Of a stretch of 64,000 bases of DNA, positions 41,110 to 63,800 are shown in pieces (position 1 is the stretch's first letter; every line of letters starts with the position of its first letter). Origin of the DNA: Antedon mediterranea (lineage: Eukaryota > Echinodermata > Crinoidea > Comatulida > Antedonidae); the NCBI RefSeq assembly GCF_964355755.1, contig NC_092677.1:9322601-9386600 (forward strand), written 5' to 3'. The notes under the pieces are model-generated. The model was not told the origin of the DNA and did not search any database. It was given only the letters and a program-made list of their open reading frames with translations. Position numbers and translations under genes: made by a program.

Positions 41110-44100
41110 TTATTTTAGAGGGATACTGTTAATAAATGATGTAAACATTTTCAAAGATTCTGCAGGCTTGTCTTGCGGCACCATATGTCCAGCTCCTTTT
41201 ATAGTCACAAGTGACAGATTCTTGTAGTCTTGTACAAAACCAGCTATTTGACTGTTTACTACCCATTCTCTGCGATCGCCGACCTTGTCAAGCTTCAGCG
41301 ACTCGACAAACCACTCATCGCCGAGGAAGTTGCACGCCATGTCGATGTCTCCATTGTAGACCATTCCACGGTACTTTTGGAGTAGTGATTGGTATTGGGT
41401 GAACATTGTATCATATGTCCTTGTGTATTGCGCTCCCACAATATCACTGAATAGAAGGAACAATATGGATTATGAGTAATGATTTTAGAACAGTATATTG
41501 TCCAGCAATACTGTACATAACAATCACACAAAGCAGCACCATTATTAAAACACCATCATTATCAACATCATGATAACCAACACCATCATTACCAACACTA
41601 TTAGAACACCATCATTACCAACATCACTAGAATACTGTCATTACCAACACAATTAGAACACCATCATTACCAACATCATTAGAGCACTATCTTTAGCAAC
41701 ACCATCAGAACACAATCATAACCAACACCATTAGAACACCAACACCATCATTACCGACACTATTAGAACACCATCATCATCAACACCATCATTACCAACA
41801 CCACCATCATCATCAACACCATCATTACCAACACCACCATCATCATCAACATCACCAACACCTTCATAACTGATACCATCATTACCAACACTATTAGAAT
41901 ACAACCACTACCATCCAACATCATTAGAACACCATCATTACCAACACCAGTATCATTTTCTCCATTAGCCAACCGACAAAGGCAATAAACAAACCTGCAG
42001 ATGTCCCAGTCTTGTACAGTATCTGGAATATGTAAAGCTTTGCGTACAGCTGGATCATTTAGATAGGTAATGATGGCTGTTGCATTTATACATGGTGGGC
42101 TTTCACTTATTTTCATTGTGTTTTTTATCTACAAATAAATAAATATAAATATAAATATAACTTTTTAAATTACAAAATCTTTTAATATATAGTGTGTTTC
42201 ACAGTGGTGTTTAATAGGAGTGGTTTTTAATTTAATATTAATGCTCTTCTATAGCTGGTTTCCATTCACCACATTGTATACGTGAAACAATGCTCTTCTA
42301 TAGCTACTTTTAATCCTGTGAGTCTTGCTAATGTTTTAGCTTTCACACCTATTCCCATCCAACTTTACTTACATTCCCCAACTTCCTGGACTTCTCACTC
42401 CTGAGGACGATTGAAGCATATTGATCATAACGTTGAGAAACTCAACATACTGTACGTGGTGTATTGCAAACTTTATATCAAAATATGAATAAAGTAATAC
42501 TTACCAATGGCTTATACTTAATCTTGTAAGCTCTAAACAGGTTGGACATGGCGGCCTTAAAGGTTTTAACATGTGGTGGGATTCCTCCAGCACAATCGCC
42601 ATACAAGTTGTAAACATTTAAACCAATGTTGTAGATGATGTTCATCGCTTCACCAACCTGGTGTAGTAAAAAACAAAAGGCTCTGTCTACACTATCAAAC
42701 TAGTTTTACAAAAAAAAGTGTGATGTTCCCAAATATGGTAGGGATTAAGAATACAACACATAGTGTGTATGTAATTTTTGCCACAGATTTTCTGTTTTGT
42801 GCTACAGAGAGGCTTAACTTGAAGCTATCATTCTATTATAGTCCTTTAATCGTAATTGATTTTTATACACTGTTTAATCTATAGTATTAAGATGTGTTTA
42901 ACAGGCTTACAATCCTAAGTTTTAGTTTCAACGCAACAGAAATTGTCTGTCGTTCACAGAGATGCTTATATAGTACACGGTTTATTCTGAGATGCAAAAT
43001 GTGGCCAACTCTTATTACGATCTCAACATAAATGGTCTGTACATTTTACCAGTAGTGGCATTGGATTTGTTTTGCTAAACATTTTGTTTTTTAAATATAT
43101 GCTACCTACCACAAGAGAGCATTCAGATTGTGTGTTGTCATGGAAATTGCAGGCAGTATCATTACAACAGCTGGTTTGAAGCTGAGTCCATAAGCTAAAA
43201 AGTTTCAATTACATTTTATTAATTTATAAATTAGAAGTACAACTATCTTCTTTATTCTTTAAGTTCAGTTTCAGTTTTATTTCACACAACATATTATATA
43301 TACATTTGTACTTAATATTAGATAATAATAATACATTTGATTGTGTGTGGAGATTTTAATAAGCCATAACTGAACCTCCAGGTAAAACAATAAATATGAT
43401 GATGACCATGAGATAAACAAGAAAAAAAACAACACATGATATGCACTTCCTTTAAAAGATGCTGAAGTATTTGACAATTTGAGATTAAAAGTAGTCTGTT
43501 GTCTGGCATACTAACTTGTTTAAAAATAAAATTAAGTTGTACTTTAAGCCCTAAATATTATTTCAAGATGGATTTGAGTGCCCGAGTTTGTACAGCACTA
43601 AGTTATTAGTTAAAACGATAGTCCATAGTGTACATGACAATAAATAGTTAAATAAACATGTTAAACTTTATTGCCAACATATTGTGTAGTTGAATTACAA
43701 TGACAGCCTACCATCATTAATAATAATGTATTCAGTTTTTGTAATACAGTCTGTATTCTTATATTACAAAGTACCAGTTATATTATTACAGTCATCAGAA
43801 ATAGGTCAGATACTTTAAGCTCTGTCTACACTACATCAAACTAGTTTGACAAAAAAAGTGTGATGTGCCCAAATATGGTAGTGATATGGGCACATCACAT
43901 TTTTTGTTACATAACGTTTGATAGTATAGACAGTCTGTATTCTGATATTTCAAAATAACATTTATTTTATTAGTCATCAGAAATTGTTTAGATACTTACA
44001 AGAAATTGGATACTTACTCAAGTCCAAATAGGCCGTGATAATACCCAAAATAGATGAGAGAATCGTCATTAAGAGCATAGCTAGATAAACCATTTCCAAC

Positions 44101-46957
44101 AGCAAAGCCCTAATTGAGAAATAACTTATTGTTTATTTATTATGAACACTTATCTATTAGTAAACCTAATAAGTACTGGTCTAGCATTTAATGCTTAGTA
44201 AAAACATAGAAGTATTATTATAGTGAACGTTATATAACATACAGTATCTATGGTAAACTTATCTATTAGTAAACCTAATAAGTACTGGTCTAGCATTTAA
44301 GGCTTAGTAAAAACATAGAGGTTATTATAGTGAACGTTATATAACATACAGTATCTATGGTAAAACTTATCTATTAGTAAACCTAATAAGTACTGGTCTA
44401 GCATTTAAGGCTTAGTAAAAACATAGAGGTATTATAATAGTGAACGTTATATAACATACAGTATCTATGGTAAAACTTATCTACTGGTTAGCAAACTACT
44501 GTACTATATATTAAACGTAACAGCATCAGATGATGTTGGAAAAACTCCCAGATTAAGATTAGTCTAAAAAAAATAACACTTTATTGATGTAGATGTAAAT
44601 GCTGATGTGTGGGCTTCAGAAGACCCTGCTGAGGCTAGAGTGGGAGTCAATAGAAACCTATAATTTTTAACAAATTATTAAAAAATAGGAAATTTAAAAG
44701 CATAGTATTGTCATCATATACACCACATATTCATTAACCCTGAGTAATGTTGTACCTTCATGTTAATAGACGCATTCCCTTTCAAGATTCTCATTGACAA
44801 AGTTGGAACGTAAATGCCTCCGTAACTTTCGCCAGTTACATAAAATGAATTATTTGCAAACTGTGGGAACTTGGTGAAGAAATCTTGAAGAGCCAAGTAG
44901 TTATCCATTGATACCTAAAAAAAATAGAATAAATGTTTCCTTTCATATTGGTATTAGTATTTGAAAATCAATATACAAAGCACTCTGTGCTTCCATTTAG
45001 CGCTAAACAAATACTGTTGTTCTGCAAACTGAAGCCGTTACGTGAATGACACAATCTCTCCTTCACGATAAGATCAACAATGGCAATGACAAGAATCTAC
45101 TTTGATGTTATATACCCACATGAATGGTAAAAAATTTCATTTGGTGAAATATGAAATTCTACTTTCACTCTGGCTTTGCCTTATGAAATATAATCATCTT
45201 TCACCTCATGAAATTATTTGTGCCATTGCACTCATAAACATTATTGTTTGTATATTATTATGATGTATTATAATATTCTAAAGGCACTATTGTGTACAAA
45301 CCCACCGTCAACTGTTTAGAAAAATAATAATGTTCATTTGATGAATACAGTAATACACTACAGTTAAATACTGTATAAATACATACACTCTCTATCACTT
45401 ACCTAGAGATTTGGTATTATGTACTACATTATTCGTCCATTATATTTTTTAGATTTCGTTAAAGACCGTTTTTTGTTTAAATTGACTCTTTTTCATTTTG
45501 TTTCTAAATCTAAAATAGTTCATGTATGAGGATCATTAATGTTTAATTAATAATGATTAACAATGTTGTAGTGGGTCTATTGTATTCCCCTAAATGATTT
45601 AGTCTTGGCTAGACATACTTCATCATCATTAGTGGCATATTTCTTGTCGTCCGAGTAGGAAAAACCTACTCCTGCAGGTGCCTCAAGGAATAGAACATTA
45701 GATGCATTGTTCCAGCTGTAAGGGTTCATATAGACAGTTTTCCCATCGTCACGAAGCTGGGAAAGAAGAAGGAAAGAAAAAACATGTTCATTACTGTAAT
45801 AGCTTTTATGAAGTGGTTTTTAGAGCTTCTCTAATAGGCTGCAAACTAAATGGTGTTAACAGGGCCATAGCCACCAGTCATTTATATCTTGTGGCTTCAT
45901 CACTGTGTAATCAAAAGGAATGCTAAAATTACAATATTAACAAACATGTATATACATACACATGTATTTTACTTTTTTTCCCCTTGCAAATTCTTCTTCT
46001 TCCCTTGCCAACTTCTTTTATGTATTATTCAAGAGAAGGCAAGACAAATTATTACGAAAGAATAAATTGGAAAGTAATGGTACTATGACTCCATAGAGTT
46101 TAGCTTTCTGAATGTATAATACAAGAATAGTAAAGAATTTGGGCTGTAACAAAAGGTTTTGAAAGAGTTCATTATTCTAGATGTTTGCTTTTAAGATATT
46201 CATGTGATTGTATGAGGAGGTAAATGTATAAATATTGTCGTACATGAAATGGTCCAAGTTCAGACAGCATTCCATCTAAGGAGCTGCAACCAGGTCCTCC
46301 ATTCATCCACAATGTCACTGGATCGGTTTCTGGTTTTGACTGGGACTCTACAAACCTTTAAAAAAAGATGTTGCATCATCGATTACCGAACATCTTAATT
46401 ATGTGGTGTAAAAACAGTGAACTTTAAAAAAAATATATTTGGAAATATTTATGGATGATTTCATGAATACAGTTTTTAGTCTGATTCCCAGATAAAATGC
46501 ATTCATATGAATGATTGGCTATTCCTAAATTTAAAAATGATTATACAGGTATTGAAATATAGGCCAATAATATAGGCCTATTTATATAGGCCTACGGAAC
46601 TAGGGTCCAATTAATAATTACGTTATTAAAAATTAAACTATAAACTTAACTATCATCATAGGCCTATAATATCAATCAAGGCTTTAGCCTTTGGACCGTT
46701 TCCAAGTGGTAATTGACAGTCAGGGGATAAAGAGTGAGAAATATAAATAACATCTAGGCCTACCAATAGTGTAACTTCTTAGTTCCACTGGCTTTCAAGT
46801 AGCCAGAGTAATGTTTGAAGTTGGGTTGGACCGCTAGACCAGGCAGAGCAAGAACTTCATCAGGGTTGGCTCCTCCGTTCCGTCTGCATTTTACGCTCCC
46901 GACACACACTAGGCCTACACTAACCGTAACCAACAAGGTTAAACAAAAGTTATTCAT
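41110..46957 (-). CDS. CTSA: Lysosomal serine carboxypeptidase, cathepsin A (9 exons)
   Basis: Cathepsin A is a lysosomal carboxypeptidase; in vertebrates it also stabilises beta-galactosidase and neuraminidase. Exons (minus): 46764-46957, 46244-46355, 45619-45756, 44756-44914, 44018-44109, 43110-43194, 42505-42657, 41995-42128, 41110-41446; 1404 bases, or 467 residues (human 480). A signal peptide covers about residues 1-23 ([20 protein letters not shown]). The substrate-binding segment [13 protein letters not shown] is in exon 2. The catalytic serine is Ser178 in GESYGG; the aspartate is in [10 protein letters not shown] (389-391), and the histidine is His443 in [11 protein letters not shown]. 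Cysteine pairs resembling human ones ([10 protein letters not shown]) are kept. It is more like cathepsin A than CPVL or SCPEP1, from the spacing and GDEWFVESL. All nine exons are phase-consistent. Confidence 0.95.
41530..41960. repeat. CCATCATTACCAACA-type low-complexity array
   Basis: Irregular repetition of 'acaccatcattaccaacacc' and 'ttagaacaccatcattacc' in the last CTSA intron. The 117-residue ORF on the minus strand (41763-42116) is exon 8 read through into this array. Confidence 0.85.
42677..42748. mobile_element. Hairpin MITE family A, copy 9 (half element)
   Basis: Only the left arm: 'ggctctgtctacactatc' through CCAAATATGG, then unrelated sequence. In a CTSA intron. Confidence 0.75.
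43817..43934. mobile_element. Hairpin MITE family A, copy 10
   Basis: Starts 'aagctctgtctacactaca', contains CCAAATATGG, ends 'gatagtatagacagtctg'. The centre is partly deleted. In a CTSA intron. Confidence 0.8.
44149..44480. repeat. ~107-bp direct repeat, three units
   Basis: Three consecutive near-identical units begin 'acttatctattagtaaacc' and end 'cagtatctatggt'; they differ by a few indels ('gaagtattatta', 'gaggttatta', 'gaggtattata'). In CTSA intron 4. High identity suggests recent origin and possible length polymorphism. Confidence 0.92.
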
Positions 46958-48719
46958 TGTTAAACAGCGTTTGTTTTGCTGACTTTTAACCAGGTATCAT
47001 TAATTTATCTTTTTTTATACAGCAGATCTGAACAAACAATTTTTTTCCCGTCGCACGAGTTCCGCTTGACCGGTTTCAATCAGGTGGTGTAGAAAATCAC
47101 ATGATTGAAAAGCACGTGGCAAGTTGCGCTTGAATGATTTTGCTCATAATATTGATGATAGACTGCTGTTGATTTCCCTAAATCGGGTCGGGAATCTAGA
47201 TGCCCGAAGCTGTTGACGCGAATTGTTTTTAAAAATACATCACCCAAAAAAAAATAGCAAATAGAGTTTCTTCCATTAGTTTCCCACTTTACTGCAGCAC
47301 GTGTATTTTCAGTCATTATATTATAGGCCTATATAGAACAAAATGTTATAGCCAATTTTGGATCTAACTCCCGTCAAGTCAGTCATTAATATTAATAAAA
47401 ATACACTGCTTTAGCTGTCGGGGAATTGAAACCCGACACAGTTGATGTGAACATCATACCAAAAAATAACCAGGCAAATTAGATTTCTTATTAAATTTCC
47501 ACTTTAAATACTGTTGTATAGTTTAGGTTTAGAACAAAATACAAACAATTCCCGACAACTCTCCCGTCGAGTCGTGCATTTGCATGCATTTGTGTTAAAC
47601 AATAATATAAAGCATTGTTTGGTCCACCACGTACTGTACTAATTCTAAAAACCCATACGGTATATTTTGTACCGGAGATAAAACCTCGAAAAAGTTACTA
47701 TTATTGAAAGACTGAAAAGTATAGGCTTAAACTAATATCTATATTGCACCAAATCAAAATCAAGTAAGCAAATTGCAAAATATATTATTCTTAAATACTG
47801 TTCAAGTATCAATTGGCTATGAATGAACCTTAATGGAGGTGTCCCTAAAAATAAGATTCAAAATATACAAACAATTTGAACCTTGATTCCCACTACAATA
47901 GACGTAACGCAATGACAAGCGGCAGTTGGAATACATCGTATTTTATTGTTCAATTTGCGGTTTACGTCATTGAGTTACGTCCTAGTGAGAAGTCCAAGCT
48001 TACATTCTTAATATCATATTATACGATCTATAATAATTTAATAAAGCAATATCCCATGGGATTACACCTTTTTACTGTAATATAAAAATTATATGATTTT
48101 ATATCGTTTGTTTCGTTTTACTTATATCAAACTGTAAACAAAATTAAAAAAACCCATAAGAAGTTCTTTCGCTAATGTGACGCAATTTCACAGAAACCTT
48201 TCACAACTTTTGGTATTCCCCCCCCCCCCCCCCCCCCGTCTCTGCCACCAATTTTTCGCTTTTGGGACGACCTAAATAAACTAGGCTCATAATGGAGACT
48301 TACTGCCGACCAAGTTCCAATTCCCGTTTTCCTTAATAAGACTGATATTAAACTGAATATAATCGTGAGCTATTTCACTTGCGTTTAAATTTAGATGAAT
48401 AATCTCCATCACTGATGAATTAATTCAATCCATGATGAAGAGTGAACTTTAGTCTTTCACTTAAGACACGTTTCTCTTGAAAAATCGATTGTATAAAAAA
48501 GATCGTGCAGTTAAACATTTCTCAATTGAGACCATTTTTTAAAACCAGACGATCAGGCCTGAATCAGTTTGGGTTTTAAAAACCCTTTTCCAAAACAGGT
48601 TCTTTTTAAAGTGGACGCAGAAGATACCATTCTTCCAAAATACGATATTTAAATCTGTATTCTCTTGCCTAGTAAAAACGGGATCAAAAGTTGTGCGTTT
48701 TAAGGAACTCCCCCACCCT
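46958..48719. other. CTSA-ITFG1 intergenic region
   Basis: Holds the CTSA promoter side, a diverged direct duplication (about 47160-47330 and 47410-47560, both with 'ttga/ttgg...aaaaaata...gtttctt/atttctta...ccacttta'), a MITE (47878-48001) and a poly-C run (about 48220-48238). The ORFs 47080-47316 and 47876-48085 are chance frames. Confidence 0.5.
47878..48001. mobile_element. MITE family C, decayed copy
   Basis: 'cttgattcccactac...gacgtaacgcaatgacaagc' to 'gttacgtcctagtgagaag...ccaagctt' parallels the full copy at 51705-51885. Confidence 0.55.
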
Positions 48720-57671
<8,952 letters not shown>

Positions 57672-57882
57672 TTTTCCCGTTTTTTTTTTTTTTATTTTCA
57701 ATGAACCCGGAAATGCTTTGTAATACTAATGAATATGCATATGGGCAGTCAAGCGCAGAAAGGTAGTCAAGTGGAACAGCAATCAAAACAACAGTTCAGT
57801 TTCAGTTCAGCAGCTCTCCTCCCAGCAGGCCTAGCCACTGGCCTAGCCAGCTAGCTTTGCCCTATGTTTGTTGCAATTAACA
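57672..57882. promoter_or_regulatory. Shared ITFG1/PHKB promoter region
   Basis: Only 211 bases separate the divergent start codons of ITFG1 and PHKB. The stretch includes a repeated 'cagttcagtttcagttcag' segment (57790-57812) and no TATA box. The same two genes are head-to-head in human, so shared regulation is likely. Confidence 0.7.
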
Positions 57883-60800
57883 ATGAACAAAATGGAAAAT
57901 GATTCGTATTCAGAGCTTGTGAAACGACTCAATGATTATTATCATATGAGTAAGGACCTAAATAAACTATAATAATATAATTAATAATGATAAATAACTA
58001 GCTAGGCCTAACTAGCTAAAAGGCTACTACTACTAGGCCTACTAGTACTACTACTACTACTACTACTCTACTAGTAGTAGGGCCTAAGTTAGCCTATATA
58101 AATTTAATTTTTAGTACTGTAGGTCTACCTCCAAGGCCTAGATATTATCAATATTAGTACTAGCCTAGGCCTAGTAGTATTAAGAATAGCTTTATATACT
58201 GTATTCTTAAATTTATTGGATTTAGGTGACATGAAATCGGTTCTGCTAACCTTATATACGCTTTTGATATCGGTCGTGTTTGACGCTGGTTGCGATAGAA
58301 TTAACTTATGGTGTCTATTATTGTATGCAGCGCTGCTAGATACACTTTTAATTATATTGGTCGTGTTAGAAGCAGCAGCTGGTCGCGATAAAATCCACTT
58401 CTGGTATATTGTTGGTACAGTACTGTATACACTTTTGATTGTACCAGTTGTGTTTGACAGTCTTCTTGAATAATACTGTATATTGAAGTTAAAGTTACTC
58501 ATCCTTGTTATCAATAGAAAATTCATTTTCTTCTGCATTAATAATCATAAATATTGCCATAAATTGCAATTATTATAAATAGCAATTATATATTGTATTT
58601 TTTTATAAATTAAAAGTGAAAAACTAAATCATAATCATATGATTAAGTAACGTTAAAATGAGAAATCAAAGTGAAGAAAATATCATGCAAAAGCGATTTT
58701 CTAATCTTCATTGTCACATAATCAAGGCAATCTAACAACAGGACACTGAACGCCTTGCCAAGATAGGAACTCTTACAATCTTTTGATCTTATGTCTGGCT
58801 GCTACAAATACCAACAGTACTGTACTGTGGCGTGTTGTGTCTGTTGTGGCGTGGAACTGATCGTGTTGCAGCCACATATAAACCATTTGATCTCCCGTCC
58901 TGTTGTTAGATTGCCTTTGGATAATAAGTATGATAAGCAGTTATCACAAAATTTATTCATTCATCATACAATTTCTCATTTGTTAATTGATAAAATGTTA
59001 CATTGTTTTGCAGTTAAGAATCAAATATTGCATTACCAATGTCCTACCATTGGAATGTTTCCGTCAGACAGCGATGGGGAGGAGATCAAAGTGAGAGACA
59101 GTGTCTACTGTGCTGCTGCTATCTGGGCATTGGCACTTGCTTACAGGTAAAGATAATTACTGTATAAATCAACTTAATGGCAGATTAAATTTGAACTGTA
59201 AGTGAGGCAGTTTGGCCCAGTGTGTTAGACATTGCACTACTGATTGTGAGTTTAAATCCAACACTCATCACATTGCTTGTATCCTTAGACAAAACACTTT
59301 ACTTGCTTGCCTCTATCCACTAACGGGCATTGATTACTACTGTAGCTGCATTGCACATGCATCGTAGACATGGTTTATAGTTTTACAAAAAACTAAACAT
59401 CTTTACATTCAAATTATGCTATATCTCCTTTTAATTTAACTGTTACTTTTTTGTAATAAGTACTTCAAAAGTACAATTATCTACTCTGAAGTATACGTGC
59501 AAGGTCGTTAAATTTCAGTCATGTTTATTTTTCAGGAATATTGACAATGATCAGGGAAGAACATATGAACTTGAACAAAGTGCTGTAAAATGTATGAGAG
59601 GCATTTTGTATTGCTATCTCAGACAAGCTGATAAGGTAAAATTAACTGATATACAGGGGTCCCAAGTCTACCGCTACTCGCGGTAGTCTACCGCTTTTAG
59701 TACCCATCTACCGCGCTACCGCTATCTCGACGTTTTCTACCGCATTTTGATTTTTTTAACGCATTTTCAAATTTCAAAAAGAAGTAGAAGCCCTAGGCTA
59801 GGCGGCCTAGGCCTGTGCCTAAAGAAATACATAGTGAATGAAAATTAAATTTGAACTCGTCACCAGGACGAGTTAGGTGATCCATGTAAATGCTATACAA
59901 CATGCACTTTAAAATATGTGCACAGAATTTGAGTGTATAGAAAAAAAATAGCAATAGGCTCTTTTATTTGTCTACAATTATGCATGGAGAAATAAGTTAA
60001 ACATTTCTCCAAGAATTGGTCCATTTGATTGTCTTCAACAGAATCCTAATTTAGGATAAATGACTTTCGTAAACACTATTAAGTTAATCCTATCTGAGTC
60101 ATGATCCAACCACCTAATTGATTGTCATCAAATGTCATACCAGGCCAGCTATGTTGATTAATATACCATATTAGAGTTCAGTCAAACCTCTCTAAAGATC
60201 ACTTTATTATTAATTTTACTTTATGTTAATTTTAGGTAGAAAAATTCAAGAAAGACCAGAATGAGAGTAGTGCCCTTCATTCTAAATTCTTACCTGGAAC
60301 TGGTAACCCCCTCACGGGTCGTCATAGACATCTTCAGATCGATGCTGTATCACTATTTCTGCTGTACCTTGTTCAAATGATTTCATCTGGTCTACAGGTA
60401 TAATATTTTATTTTGAACTTTGGAAATTTTTGGGGTGGCAATTATTCTGATGGGTCTGAAAAGTAAGTTAATTTACTGTACTGTATTAACATCTGCAGTC
60501 CTCTTTGATGTTACACATACATGTACACCAACTTTCATTTTCTCTAAGCTTCCACCAAACAGCACTCTATCATCCACAACAACAGCTGAGGTGGACCAGT
60601 ACACAGGAGTAACCTGCCTACTCTTTTAAAAGATGCACTGAGTTCTAAGCCACTGGATCTCAAGTGTACACTGGAGATCCAGTGTACACAATACCTCCAG
60701 TTTTAAGTCATATCAGATCTCCTCTGCTACTTGACTTGACATCAAATTAGTATGGTTGTGCAACTCAAATTCAAAACTTACATTTATGAAGAAAGTATAT

Positions 60801-63800
60801 TTGACCCCTAGATTATTTATAGCATGGATGAAGTTGCATTTATACAGAATCTTGTGTACTATGTTGAGAGAGCCTACAGAACACCAGACTATGGAATGTG
60901 GGAGAGAGGCAGCAAATACAATACTGGCAAATGTGAACTACATGCTAGGTTGGACAAATCAGTTTATCTTTATATTTTAATTATATCTACAATTAAAATT
61001 ATTTATTAAATTTAATTACTAAGTATTGTTAGGCGCTCTGTTCTTTGTAGGGTGCCATATAAAAACTTGTATAGAATAGAATAGAAAATATCATAAGAAG
61101 CCTAAACTAGACCTAAATTTTCTGAAAATGTTATTGTTTTTATATTGAATTTTATATTATTTACTTTATTATGCTTTTAGACCACTTAATCAGTTTTATG
61201 CAATAATATACTGTACCACTGCCTATGTAACTTGCTCTTGAAATTGAAATACTTTTCGCTTGTACCAATTTTGTATTATTTCTAACAATATTAAAGTAAC
61301 TTTGTTCAATCCACAGTTCTGTTGGTATGGCAAAAGCAGCATTGGAGTCTATCAATGGTTTCAATTTATTTGGCAAGGAGGGCACAACATGGTCTGTTAT
61401 GTACGTTGATGTCGACGCCCACTTTCGAAACCGAACCATTATGGAAAGTCTCTTGCCGAGAGAAAGCTCGTCAAAGGTCATTTAAGTTCATTCTTATTGT
61501 TCAATGAAGCCTAGCAGCTTCTTTGCATTGACCTGATGTTGCTGACGAGATTCGAACCCGGAATCTTATAAATTTTAAAGTTATCATATTGTAAAACTTG
61601 CATTCAAGCTGACCTCATTTGCAAACAATTTGGGATTTAGATTTTATTAAAATTTAAAGATGTACTGTCCCCCTGAAAAAATACTTCTTAAAAACGTTTT
61701 TGTTGAATATCCCATTTTAATAGCTATTTATTTTGACTAAAAATATTATTTATTTTGTCAATGTAAGTGAAAAGTCAAGTGAAAACATTAGTTGGGTTTT
61801 TTTTTCTATGGAAGTGATTTCCTTTATTAAAACTACAAAATGGCCTATCAAAGTCTGATTTGATTAATCTTCATTTTCCATGTTCTTGGGGGACAATGCA
61901 TCTTTATATTATTTTTTTCGCAATTATTCTCAAATGTACTTAGTATAAAGTACAAATTACGTCAGAGTAGGGCAAAACTTAACTCTCTGACGCAAAGCTA
62001 CTCCACAGTAGTTAAATACAATTACAAATATCTAAATAGTTATTGGTTTTATTTTTGAAACAGAACACTGATGCATCCTTGCTACCAATGCTAAGCTTTC
62101 CATCCTTTGCTATCGATAATCAACAATTATGTGCACGAACAAAGGAAAAACTGCTTCGCAAGTTAGAAGGAAAGTACGGTATGAAGCGGTTTCTACGAGA
62201 TGGTTATAGCTGTGTACTTGAGGACAAGAACCGACGATATTACAGACCAGCTGAAATTAAGGTACAATAATGATTGATTTGAAGCCATTTGTGAAGAGCA
62301 ATCTACATATTAAGATTTTGTAATTTTTATCCTCATTTTTGCAGTATTCATTTAAGCATTTTTAATCACGGTTTTACGTTTCTATGAGAATAAAATACAT
62401 GAATGTTATATATGAAATAATAAACAGTTACTCAAAAACCATGGTAATATTTTGACCCATTCGCTATATAATATATTTATTTGTAACTATTTAATCACAT
62501 AAATATATTAAATATAGAGATAATTAGAACCTCCTTTGTATTCATATTTTTCAGTTATTTGATGGAATTGAGAGTGAATGGCCAATGTTCTATGCGTACA
62601 TGGTAATTGATGGGGTTGCTAAGGGTAACAACGATCAAGTTGAAGAGTACTATGAGAAGATGTTGTCAAGTTGCATACAAACAGAAGATGGTAAACAAAC
62701 CGATATTTGTGTAATAATAGCAAGGAACTTCCGATTTGCGACGACCGACGACCAAACTATATTGTGTTAGTTCATTGTGCTCATGTGGATTTATTAGGAT
62801 GTGTGTCCTCCCTCCAAACATATACATAAGACATCAATAACAAAGAGGAAATCAGGATAATCTATAGTGTTGGTTGACTTTTAAGGTGGTAGCATTGGTG
62901 GTTGCTGGGATGATGTTAATGATAGTTGTTATTATGATGATACTGATTGTTGCTGATTTTGAAAATTATGGTAGTGAGTTTGATTATAACAGTTGTGGTA
63001 CCTTTAAGATGCAAGCTTAGAAATATGCTTTTTTTTTTGTTTTTTCAGGACTTTTAATGCCAAAATGCTACAATGTCCCCAGAAATTATGTAGACAGGGA
63101 AAAAGCAGAACCTGGTAGTCAGATACGCTGTACAAATGATAATAAAAGTATTTTTCTTTGGGGGCAGTCTATTTTTATCATCGCTCAACTTTTAAGTAAG
63201 TTTAGTTTGTTTTTCAAAAGCGGGGTTTATATAGTATATGTGTATTTACTTTATATGTGATGTGCCCATATATGGACATGATGTCATATCACTACCATAT
63301 TTGGGCACATCACACTTTTTTTGTCAAGCAAGTTTGATAGTGATAACAGAGCTTTAAAATAATTAATTTGATGGTTTGCAGAAGACAAGCTGTTAGAGAT
63401 GGATCAACTTGACCCCATAGGTCGTTACCATAGTAAAGCAACTGTGCGTAAACAAAAACATAACACAAGATATTCAGCATTTGAGGTATGTATGATTAGG
63501 TTTCATTTTAGCATCATCGTTGAAAATCTTGATCGTGTTCCAATGTTACCCATGCATACAGTATTATACTCCAAGAAAGGACATTTAATATGTTGACATA
63601 ATTTAAATTTATTCTGGCTCTTATCACAGGGTACACCAGAAGATATGACAGTACAGATGGTGTTCATTGCAGAGAGCAAAAGACTTCAGGCCACCCTAGC
63701 TACCTATGGTATAGTCACACAGACGCCCACACAAGTTGAACCCATAGAGATTTGGCCCCCTAGTGAACTGGTTAAGGTAAATACACCAAGAAATTTATGT

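Noticed and set aside
41530-41960. CRISPR-like array in the CCATCATTACC repeats
   Set aside because: Units are irregular, contiguous and low-complexity with no spacers, and they lie in an intron of an animal gene.
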